A stretch of 5,343 nucleotides of DNA from JBFKUL01 sp041635755. GTDB lineage: Bacteria; Pseudomonadota; Gammaproteobacteria; Burkholderiales; SG8-39. Of this stretch, positions 1 to 5,298 are shown piece by piece (the stretch's first letter is position 1; each line of letters begins with the position of its first letter). The notes under the pieces were generated by a model. That model worked only from the letters and a program-made list of their open reading frames with translations. It did no database searches and had not been told where the DNA came from. The stretch lies in contig JBFKUL010000221.1 in assembly GCA_041635755.1 (NCBI GenBank), positions 1 to 5,343 of the forward strand, read 5' to 3'. The position numbers were made by a program, and so were the translations under genes.

Positions 1-1
1 C

Positions 2-340
2 ATGCTGCTACGGTCTGCGTCTATCACGCAGGAGCAGCTGGATCGTGCCATGCGGGAGCACGAGACCAAGGGGGGGCTGCTAGGCGAAATTCTTGTTCGC
101 CAGGGCGCGCTTGCGCCTGAAACGCTCAAGAGCGCGCTGAAGTTCCAGCGCAAGCTCGCCGCAGAGCATCCAACTCCGTTCTCGCTTGGCCGCATGCTGG
201 TGCAGGCCGGCGCGATCAGCGAAGCAACCCTTGCCAATGCCGTCGAGCGCCAGCGCGCCACGGGCAAGCGGCTCGGCGAAGTTCTGCTCGAGCTCGAGAT
301 CCTTTCCGAAGATGTCCTGCAGCGCTTTCTTGGGCGCCAG
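2..340 (+). repeat. Four MshEN-type 24-residue motifs in two pairs
   Basis: Counted from the first visible Met, motif 1 is residues 1-20 (its first four positions lie outside the window), motif 2 is 26-49, motif 3 is 61-84 and motif 4 is 90-113. Motifs 1-2 are joined by the five residues ETKGG and motifs 3-4 by RATGK. The pairs are separated by 11 residues (50-60). The 24-5-24 spacing is that of an MshEN domain, so two such domains are present. The motif's first Arg is seen only in motif 4 (RLGEVL); motifs 2 and 3 start with Leu and Ser. The Gly at motif position 10 is kept in motifs 2 and 3, but is Ala in motif 1 and Glu in motif 4. Ligand binding is therefore doubtful. Confidence 0.8.
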
Positions 341-808
341 CGCAAGCTGATTGCGCTTGCGGCGACGAGCCTCGCGTTGACCGGAGGCATGCTGCCCGCC
401 GAGAGCGTCGCGTCCGATACGATGCAGCTCAACGTTCAGGCGACGGTGCGCGAGCATACGTCGATCAGCCGGTTGAGCGTCCCGAGCGCACTTGCCGTGA
501 GCGCCGAGGATGTCGCTCGCGGTTATATCGAAGTCGACGAGCCGGTGACGATTGATGTGCGTACTAACAACGCGGCCGGCGCAATCCTCGGTTTTAGCTT
601 GCAGTCCCCGATAGTGCGCTCGGTGACGCTGAGCGGTGCCAGCAATGGTGTCGAGGTGTCCGAGGCGGGGGCGAACCTACGCGTCGCGAAGCAAGGTGCG
701 GGACTTGGTACACAGTCGCTGACGCTACGCGTTCGCGTGGAGCTCGCGCCTAGTGCTCAGCCGGGCACGCTTGCTTGGCCGCTCGCGGTCTTTCTCGCGC
801 CCGCCTAG
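2..808 (+). CDS. MshEN-repeat / membrane segment / pilin-like domain fusion protein, 5'-truncated by window edge
   Basis: The product is not a named family that I recognise, but its parts are readable. Residues 1-113 (counted from the first visible Met) carry four 24-residue motifs of the MshEN/T2SSE N-terminal type, with pattern xLGxxLVxxG(A/I)(L/I)xxxxLxxALxxQ. Residues 116-133 form one hydrophobic segment preceded by RQRK. Residues 141-268 are a beta-rich, Thr/Val/Ser-rich domain with no cysteine, ending in PGTLAWPLAVFLAPA, similar to the end of the operon's pilin (PGTYSDTIAVTLTP). The Met at base 2 is probably internal: it falls at motif position 5, so at least four residues of the first motif lie upstream. 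MshEN domains in the MshE ATPase bind c-di-GMP, but this protein has no visible ATPase. I infer a membrane-spanning sensor or assembly factor linked to the fimbria. The reading frame and domain order are firm; the function is uncertain. Confidence 0.85.
   Translation: MLLRSASITQEQLDRAMREHETKGGLLGEILVRQGALAPETLKSALKFQRKLAAEHPTPFSLGRMLVQAGAISEATLANAVERQRATGKRLGEVLLELEILSEDVLQRFLGRQRKLIALAATSLALTGGMLPAESVASDTMQLNVQATVREHTSISRLSVPSALAVSAEDVARGYIEVDEPVTIDVRTNNAAGAILGFSLQSPIVRSVTLSGASNGVEVSEAGANLRVAKQGAGLGTQSLTLRVRVELAPSAQPGTLAWPLAVFLAPA
347..400 (+). other. Hydrophobic, signal-peptide-like segment inside the fusion protein
   Basis: Residues 116-133 run as an uncharged stretch rich in Leu and Ala (LIALAATSLALTGGMLPA). 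They follow the basic RQRK and are followed by ESVASD, which could be a signal-peptidase-like site. There is no ATG, GTG or TTG codon in frame between residues 90 and 129, so this is not a separate secreted protein with its own start. It is either a single transmembrane anchor placing the C-terminal domain in the periplasm, or an internal export signal that is cleaved. Confidence 0.65.
805..808. other. Overlapping stop codons of convergent genes (CTAG)
   Basis: The plus-strand gene stops with TAG at 806-808. The minus-strand SCPU gene stops with TAG read from 807 to 805. The two stops together form the palindrome CTAG, so the genes overlap by three bases and there is no intergenic space for a terminator. 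Confidence 0.9.
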
Positions 809-1263
809 AAAACGATCGTGATGGTGATCGAGTCGGCGTAGCTGCCGACCGAGACATTCTGGCCTGGCGGCATGATTCCGTAGACCGTCGGCAGCCAGGG
901 CTTGTTCTTCTGCACCTTGTCGGACAAGGTGGTGGTTCCCGCGCTGCCGTCGCCCCAGATCCCACTCCCTCCAGCGTCGATGTAAAGGTTGTAGGCGAGC
1001 GTGTCGGGACCGGAGAGGTTGCGCATGCGGCGGGGCATGAACCCCCCCGAAACCGCGCTGCGCCCGATTTGTACCCGAACAGTGGGCGGCGGCGTCAAGT
1101 CGCAGCTAACGCTGATCGTTCCGGAGGTTGTGGTCCCGAATGCGCTCAGCGGGTCGTACAGGCCGAACGCAAGATTTGGTCCGATCACGTTACATGCGGT
1201 CGCAAGGGAGGGCGCGGTGATCGCGGCGAGCCCGAGGAGAAGTCGCACGAGGTTACTTTTCAC
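805..1263 (-). CDS. SCPU-domain fimbrial subunit, Csu-type (minor or tip subunit candidate)
   Basis: A 152-residue secreted protein with one spore-coat-U domain, the pilin domain of archaic chaperone-usher fimbriae. I start it at GTG 1263, not at TTG 1290: from there the N-terminus is a good signal peptide (MKSNLVRLLL, hydrophobic core, cut near ATA|C at residue 23/24), and GAGGTGG lies just upstream. Family marks are Cys24 and Cys54, which should form the pilin disulfide, the YNLYIDA and WGDG strands (91-106), and an aromatic C-terminus (ITITIVF). Its 5' end overlaps the usher gene by 11 bases, implying translational coupling. It is the last gene of the operon, where Csu clusters encode the tip adhesin CsuE. 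CsuE has two domains and this protein has one, so a tip role is inference only. Confidence 0.9.
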   Translation of the reverse strand: MKSNLVRLLLGLAAITAPSLATACNVIGPNLAFGLYDPLSAFGTTTSGTISVSCDLTPPPTVRVQIGRSAVSGGFMPRRMRNLSGPDTLAYNLYIDAGGSGIWGDGSAGTTTLSDKVQKNKPWLPTVYGIMPPGQNVSVGSYADSITITIVF

Positions 1264-3835
1264 ATGCCACCTCGCGCAAATCCACCACAATCTCGCGGCT
1301 TTCGGGCACTCGCAGCTCGAAGCGGCAGCGCTCGCCGCGGCGCGTCGCCTCGCCTTGGTAGCGACCGGCGGTCACGTTCTCGACGTAGAAACTGCCGTCC
1401 TGCGCCGTGAGAATAGGTAGCGCGTTGCCCTCTACATTCACGCTGCCGTTGGCGTCGCCGAACGGGTGCACGACGTCGGCCTCGCGTCGCACGAGCCTGC
1501 CCGCGACCGCCTTCACTTGGCGCGCTTTGAAGTCGAGCAACATGCCACTGCGCAGAGAAGGCGAAACGATGAAGCGTGTCTCGGGCACGGTGTAGTCGAT
1601 TGGCAGGTCTTTGTCTTCGACACCCACGGGATTCTCGAAATACGAAGCAAGTCGCGGCACGAAGAGCGTGCCATCCGAGCCGGTGCGTCCCACCGACTGG
1701 TTGTTCGCGTAGACGCGCACGCCCTCGGCGTCGCCGACTTTGACGATCGCGAAGCTGTCGCGTATCGGTCTTGCGAGCGACCATTGCCCGCCGACCCCGG
1801 CGATGCCGCCTTGCACCCCGACCTCGGTACGCGTCGCGTGGGTGAAGGAATCGTGGAACGCCTCCGCGCGCACAGTGGCGCGGCTGAAGTTGTACTGCAG
1901 TAGCGGATTAAGCACTGTGCGCGAAGACAGGCTGTCGCTTTGACGCTCGGCCGCAAGGCGGTACAACGGCCCCTCCGCGTCCGGATTTCCACCCGAAACC
2001 TGCAGGGTTTCGACGTGACGATCGCTTTGGCGTTGCCCTTGCGCCGTGAGCAGCGCGCGCTGGCCAAACGGGCCATCGAGATTCCAGGTCAGCGTAAAAA
2101 GTAATTCGTCGCCCGCGTTCGCCCCCGCGCTATGGCGAGCGGTCGCCGCAAGATACACATCGCGCGTGACACGCTGACGATAGGTTACCGATGCCGTGCG
2201 GGTCGAAGGTGCGTCCCAAGGCGAAGTCGAGGTAAACGCGACGGCAATGCCGTTGCTCGCGCTGAGCGCGCGAGATGCGGTCGCCGAAAAATCGTAGCGA
2301 CGCGCGCCGATGGTCGAGGAGGCGGCACGCGCATACGCTCGGTCCTCGAAGCGAAGCGCCACGCTCGCGCTCGAGCGCTGCGACTGATAGGTGTGCGCGA
2401 AGTTGATTGCGGCTCCGTTGCCCAGGGGGCCAGACCCATAGGCAAGTCCGGTGCTCAGCACGCCAAGCGTGCCCAAGCGAACGGTCGCGGTAGGGCCGAA
2501 GTTGTAGCGCTCGCCGAGTGCTTCGGCGCGCGCGCCGAGAGTCAACGAATCACTCAGGCCGCGACGGTAAAACGTGGAGAGGCCCGCGCTGCCGTAGTTG
2601 TTGCTGCGCGTGCCGAACTCGCGCCGCTCGGCGCCGAGGTCGACGCTGTACTCGTCCAGACCCTCGCGCAGGAGCGTGTCAGTGAAGTAAAACGGGTCGA
2701 CGATCCGCTGCTCATTGCCCAGAACGTCGCGCACAACGACTTCGGTGACCTGCAAGCCGGTGACGTTGACCAGGTTCTGCAGGTCGAAGGTACCCGGTGA
2801 GACGCGCTCGCGGCGCACCAACGCGCCGTTGCTGAAGATGAAGATTTCGGAGGGCAGCGTCGCTGTGCCGCTCACGATCTGGCCGGGGAAGCGCACATAG
2901 TACGGGTCGATTTCGAAGCGGCGCGAGAAACTCAGGCCGCCAAGACGCAGCGAGCTGCCGAGCACGCTCTGCGGTACGGTGACGAAATCGCCGATGACCA
3001 TTCGCTGCAGCGAGTCGCGGCGGTCGTGAATCAAGCTCGTGTTGAGGCGTGTGCGACGCGTTTCGCCAGTGAAACGATCCTCGGTGGCAATCGCGTCCCC
3101 AGTGAGCAAGTATTCGCCCACGCGCCAGCCGAACTCTCCCGCCGCGGCATTGGTGCCGGCACCCGTGAGATCGTCGTGGCTCTGCGTGACGTTGTAGTTG
3201 AGAAATGCTCCCGCCGGCGCGGGGTAGCGCACGAGCGGATTGCGCTTCGGCGACAGATCGACCACCTGTCGTCGGGCAAGCGAGCGTGGATCGACCCTAA
3301 TGGACAGGACGAGGCGCTCCCGGTCGAAGTCGAGCGTCACGCCGGCTAGCGAGCGCAACGATACGTAGGGCTGACGCTCGATGGTCGTCGTCTCGTGCGG
3401 CAGGCTGGCAATGCCGAGGTCACTCAGGTCGGCCTCGCGCACCAACACATCGCCGTCCACGGCGATCCGGACGAGAAAGTCGCCCTTGGCTTCCAGGTTG
3501 ACCTGGATAGCAAGAAAAGCCTCGCTCGACGATGGGCTAAGCGCGTCCGTTGTCCGGCAGGAAGGGCAATCCGTGTCCAGGCGCAACAAGATAGGATTAC
3601 GTGGGCTGGGCATCCCGTTGCGGCCGCTCGGAACCACGTGTGGTGGCGGCGCCTCACAATTGACGCACTCGCTCTCGAGTCGCAAGGCGAAGATTCTGTT
3701 CTGCGCCTGCGCCCAGGCGCTGGCCGACATCGCCCCTAGCATCAGTGCGAGCGCAACCAGGGGCCAATCCGCGATCCTCGGCACGGGAGATTTGGCGCTG
3801 CGGTTGCTGGCATGAAAATCGGTACGCCGGGGCAC
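1253..3835 (-). CDS. Outer-membrane usher of a sigma-clade (Csu-type) chaperone-usher fimbria
   Basis: An 860-residue outer-membrane pore that receives chaperone-subunit complexes and polymerises them. Visible order: signal peptide (core at residues 24-43, AWA|QAQ), an unusual extension with two CxxC motifs (C57/C60, C90/C93), and the N-terminal domain from about 106 (FLAIQVNLEAKGDFLVRI). A 24-strand-type barrel with a plug at about 320-385 follows (GTATLPSEIFIFSNGALVRR, then VVVRDVLGNEQ). The C-terminal domains run from about 695, ending with C837 and C858, a likely disulfide. The length suits the family. It starts 13 bases after the chaperone stop. GTG 3835 has no clear ribosome site, so it may depend on coupling; GTG 3784 (giving MPRIADWPLVALALML) is an alternative start with a more usual signal peptide. 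The family call is secure. Confidence 0.93.
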   Translation of the reverse strand: MPRRTDFHASNRSAKSPVPRIADWPLVALALMLGAMSASAWAQAQNRIFALRLESECVNCEAPPPHVVPSGRNGMPSPRNPILLRLDTDCPSCRTTDALSPSSSEAFLAIQVNLEAKGDFLVRIAVDGDVLVREADLSDLGIASLPHETTTIERQPYVSLRSLAGVTLDFDRERLVLSIRVDPRSLARRQVVDLSPKRNPLVRYPAPAGAFLNYNVTQSHDDLTGAGTNAAAGEFGWRVGEYLLTGDAIATEDRFTGETRRTRLNTSLIHDRRDSLQRMVIGDFVTVPQSVLGSSLRLGGLSFSRRFEIDPYYVRFPGQIVSGTATLPSEIFIFSNGALVRRERVSPGTFDLQNLVNVTGLQVTEVVVRDVLGNEQRIVDPFYFTDTLLREGLDEYSVDLGAERREFGTRSNNYGSAGLSTFYRRGLSDSLTLGARAEALGERYNFGPTATVRLGTLGVLSTGLAYGSGPLGNGAAINFAHTYQSQRSSASVALRFEDRAYARAASSTIGARRYDFSATASRALSASNGIAVAFTSTSPWDAPSTRTASVTYRQRVTRDVYLAATARHSAGANAGDELLFTLTWNLDGPFGQRALLTAQGQRQSDRHVETLQVSGGNPDAEGPLYRLAAERQSDSLSSRTVLNPLLQYNFSRATVRAEAFHDSFTHATRTEVGVQGGIAGVGGQWSLARPIRDSFAIVKVGDAEGVRVYANNQSVGRTGSDGTLFVPRLASYFENPVGVEDKDLPIDYTVPETRFIVSPSLRSGMLLDFKARQVKAVAGRLVRREADVVHPFGDANGSVNVEGNALPILTAQDGSFYVENVTAGRYQGEATRRGERCRFELRVPESREIVVDLREVACEK
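1267..1273 (-). promoter_or_regulatory. Ribosome binding site that sets the GTG start of the last SCPU gene
   Basis: On the minus strand GAGGTGG lies inside the usher's last codons, with its GAGG core six bases before GTG 1263. The nearby ATG at 1265 is out of frame and meets TGA at once. This supports the GTG start over the more upstream TTG. Confidence 0.7.
3557..3685 (-). repeat. Tandem LRL-acidic-CxxC motifs in the usher N-terminal extension
   Basis: Usher residues 51-60 read LRLESECVNC and residues 84-93 read LRLDTDCPSC. The two units are offset by 33 residues and share the pattern LRL(E/D)(S/T)(E/D)CxxC. A Pro-rich linker lies between them. They sit between the signal peptide and the recognisable N-terminal domain, in the part of ushers that first contacts chaperone-subunit complexes. 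In the oxidising periplasm the cysteines would most likely form disulfides, but metal binding is possible. Confidence 0.75.
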
Positions 3836-3848
3836 TCGGTCGGTCGCG

Positions 3849-4592
3849 TTAGCGGCAGGCTTCCGGATCGAGTGGCTGCTCGGAGCGCAGTGTCAGCCGG
3901 TCGCTCGCAGCCTCGACCCGCACCAAGCTGGTCGTCGAACAGGCTGTGGGCGGGATCGCAGCCTCGTGCACGCGCTCGGCACCGGTAAGCAGGTACCAGC
4001 CGTCGACTGTCTTTTCGAACGTGGTTTCGCCTGCGGCGCCGACGCCCTCGATGCGCACCCCGTTCAGGCGGAAATGGACGTTGCCGGTGTTTCGCACCAG
4101 CGCACGAACTGCGCCGCCCGTGACCGACAAGTCGATCTCGCCACGCTCATTGCTGCTCGCCGGACGCAAAAACACCGGGACGCCAAAGCGCAGCATGATG
4201 GCCACGCCGGTCTGGTTTAGATTGCGGGACGCCTTGTCGGCGATCTCCTCGATAAACAGCCGATAGGTCTTCTCCGCCTGCACGGCCGGGGCGCGATAGC
4301 CGATGCGCACTACGCGCCGCTCCTTCGGCGGCACCTGCAGCTGCTGCGGGAAGTACACTAAGTCGCTCGATTCGACGTATTGGTCGCGGCCGGCGTCGTC
4401 CTGACTCCATTGCATCGCTCGCACCTGAAACGAGAGCATGCGCTCGTCGTCGTTGGTCACGGTGATGATCGAGGAACGCGCCGAGCGGTCAAGGTCAATG
4501 CGAATCGGCGATACGCCGAAATCGCCTGCGACGGCTGGCGCGGCCGTGATCGCAAGCCCAAGACAAAGCACGCGAGAGCGGAGGTTTCTCAT
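3849..4592 (-). CDS. Periplasmic fimbrial chaperone, PapD-like, Csu-type
   Basis: A 247-residue two-domain immunoglobulin-fold chaperone that donates a strand to fimbrial subunits and delivers them to the usher. I start it at ATG 4592: this gives the signal peptide MRNLRSRVLCLGLAITAAPAVA followed by GDFGVSPIRIDL, the usual first strand of the family. The longer reading from TTG 4655 adds 21 non-signal residues. Family features are the WSQ turn near residue 62, PPKERRVVRIGYR at about 88-100, and the G1 donor strand near 126-143 with alternating hydrophobics (QTGVAIMLRFGVPVFLRP). The second domain follows, with C218 and C246 near the end. It lies 196 bases after the major subunit gene and 13 bases before the usher gene. 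No strong ribosome site is seen before ATG 4592. The family is certain; the exact start is less so. Confidence 0.92.
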   Translation of the reverse strand: MRNLRSRVLCLGLAITAAPAVAGDFGVSPIRIDLDRSARSSIITVTNDDERMLSFQVRAMQWSQDDAGRDQYVESSDLVYFPQQLQVPPKERRVVRIGYRAPAVQAEKTYRLFIEEIADKASRNLNQTGVAIMLRFGVPVFLRPASSNERGEIDLSVTGGAVRALVRNTGNVHFRLNGVRIEGVGAAGETTFEKTVDGWYLLTGAERVHEAAIPPTACSTTSLVRVEAASDRLTLRSEQPLDPEACR

Positions 4593-4690
4593 GGCAGCAC
4601 GAATTGTACGTTCCCGCTGGCCCGCTCCCCCAATGCGCGCGATCAATGATGCCAACGCAACCGCAATGACGATTGACGGAGCGCTGGTCG

Positions 4691-4712
4691 ATTCGCATGG
4701 TGGTATACGAAT
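4691..4712. promoter_or_regulatory. Imperfect 22-base dyad upstream of the chaperone gene
   Basis: ATTCGCAT at 4691-4698 pairs with ATACGAAT at 4705-4712 with one mismatch, leaving a six-base centre. It lies in the gap between the pilin and chaperone genes. It could be a second RNA hairpin or a protein-binding site. Nothing else supports a function. Confidence 0.25.
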
Positions 4713-4731
4713 GGCACCCCCTAAAGTGGCT

Positions 4732-4761
4732 GGGGCGCTACGCAGCGTCGCGCAGCGCCCC
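4732..4761 (-). promoter_or_regulatory. GC-rich intercistronic hairpin after the major subunit gene
   Basis: GGGGCGCT (4732-4739) and AGCGCCCC (4754-4761) make a perfect 8-base-pair stem with a 14-base loop, starting 27 bases after the pilin stop codon. On the minus strand the stem is followed by AGCCACTTTAGG, not by a run of T, so it is a poor intrinsic terminator. By analogy with other fimbrial operons it more likely protects the 3' end of the pilin message or partly attenuates transcription, so that pilin is made in excess over chaperone and usher. The stem is seen; the role is inferred. Confidence 0.6.
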
Positions 4762-4788
4762 GATTCTGGTGGAACTAACGGCGACCGC

Positions 4789-5253
4789 TTACGGCGTGAG
4801 GGTGACGGCGATCGTGTCGGAGTAGGTGCCGGGCGATACGCTTGCCGCGAGCGCCTGGTTCACGGATACCGTGACGGCAAGCGTCCTATCGTTACCGGTT
4901 CCCATGCCCGTACCCGCACCTTGGTTAGTGCTCGAGTATGTATAGGCAATCGACTCGGTCCCTTGGCGCAGGTTTCCGCCACTTGCCGAGGCGGTCGAGC
5001 CGGATGTCATCACAAAAGTCGGCGCCGTGCCGTTCGTGCAGCGGTAAAGCACGTTCCCGGTTTGGTTGACGGTGGTCGTTGCCGCCGGGTCGAGCGTCAA
5101 GTTGATCGTCGACGGGCTCGTCGTCTGGAATTTGCAGGTGCCCGTCACCGCAGCGCTGACATTGATCGTGTGGGTGTCGCCCGCTTGCGCGGCGCCCAGA
5201 CCCATCGTAAAAGCCGCCGTCACCAGCGCGGCCGAGAGTTTGACACGTTTCAT
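4789..5253 (-). CDS. SCPU-domain fimbrial major subunit, CsuA/B-like
   Basis: A 154-residue secreted pilin, probably the main building block of the fimbria. The start at ATG 5253 is fixed by GGAGGT five bases upstream and a clean signal peptide (MKRVKLSAAL, core, AAQA|GD, cut after residue 24). The longer reading from 5310 adds an unlikely leader. The mature protein opens with THTINVSAAVTGTCKF, the donor-strand and first-strand region, and has Cys40 and Cys72 for the single pilin disulfide. It ends with the typical final strands (LAVTVSVN, then SPGTYSDTIAVTLTP). Composition is Thr/Ser/Ala/Gly-rich, with a Gly-Thr loop (GAGTGMGTG, about 112-120). Being first in the operon, with the best ribosome site and a hairpin behind it, fits the most abundant subunit. 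The family call is firm; the 'major' role is inferred. Confidence 0.92.
   Translation of the reverse strand: MKRVKLSAALVTAAFTMGLGAAQAGDTHTINVSAAVTGTCKFQTTSPSTINLTLDPAATTTVNQTGNVLYRCTNGTAPTFVMTSGSTASASGGNLRQGTESIAYTYSSTNQGAGTGMGTGNDRTLAVTVSVNQALAASVSPGTYSDTIAVTLTP
4901..4920 (-). repeat. Degenerate hexanucleotide repeat in the major subunit gene
   Basis: On the plus strand the bases read CCCATG CCCGTA CCCGCA CC, three six-base units with constant CCC. On the coding strand they encode part of the Gly-Thr loop GAGTGMGTG. Gain or loss of a unit would add or remove two residues without a frameshift. The repeat is short and imperfect. Confidence 0.4.
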
Positions 5254-5258
5254 TTCGT

Positions 5259-5264
5259 ACCTCC
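5259..5264 (-). promoter_or_regulatory. Strong ribosome binding site of the major subunit gene
   Basis: GGAGGT on the minus strand, five bases before ATG 5253, is close to the full anti-Shine-Dalgarno complement and decides the start. It is the strongest such site in the operon. Confidence 0.9.
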
Positions 5265-5284
5265 TATCAAGTAATCCGAACTGC

Positions 5285-5298
5285 GCGGGTCGCCCCGC
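5285..5298 (-). promoter_or_regulatory. Small GNRA-loop hairpin upstream of the fimbrial operon
   Basis: On the minus strand GCGGG pairs with CCCGC around the loop GCGA, which fits the GNRA tetraloop class. It ends 31 bases before the pilin ATG. If it is in the transcript it could stabilise the leader. Whether it is transcribed is unknown because no convincing promoter is visible before the window edge. Confidence 0.35.

Noticed and set aside
80..457. A 125-codon minus-strand reading frame opposite the MshEN repeats
   Set aside because: It is antisense to clear repeat-coding sequence and has no recognisable features.
1191..1194. Possible lipoprotein signal at the mature end of the last SCPU protein (ATA|C)
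   Set aside because: The residue three before the Cys is Ala, not the usual Leu, and this Cys is the conserved first cysteine of the pilin disulfide, so a lipid anchor is unlikely.
775..1410. A 211-codon plus-strand reading frame across the SCPU and usher ends
   Set aside because: It crosses two well-supported minus-strand genes, has Arg/Gly-rich composition, and shows no domain, signal or ribosome binding site.
2132..2800. A 222-codon plus-strand reading frame opposite the usher
   Set aside because: It lies fully inside the usher gene on the other strand, has Arg/Ala-rich low-complexity composition, and shows no family motif. Such frames are common opposite GC-rich genes.
4732..4761. An intrinsic terminator after the major subunit gene
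   Set aside because: The stem is strong but no T tract follows on the minus strand; a stabiliser or weak attenuator is more likely.
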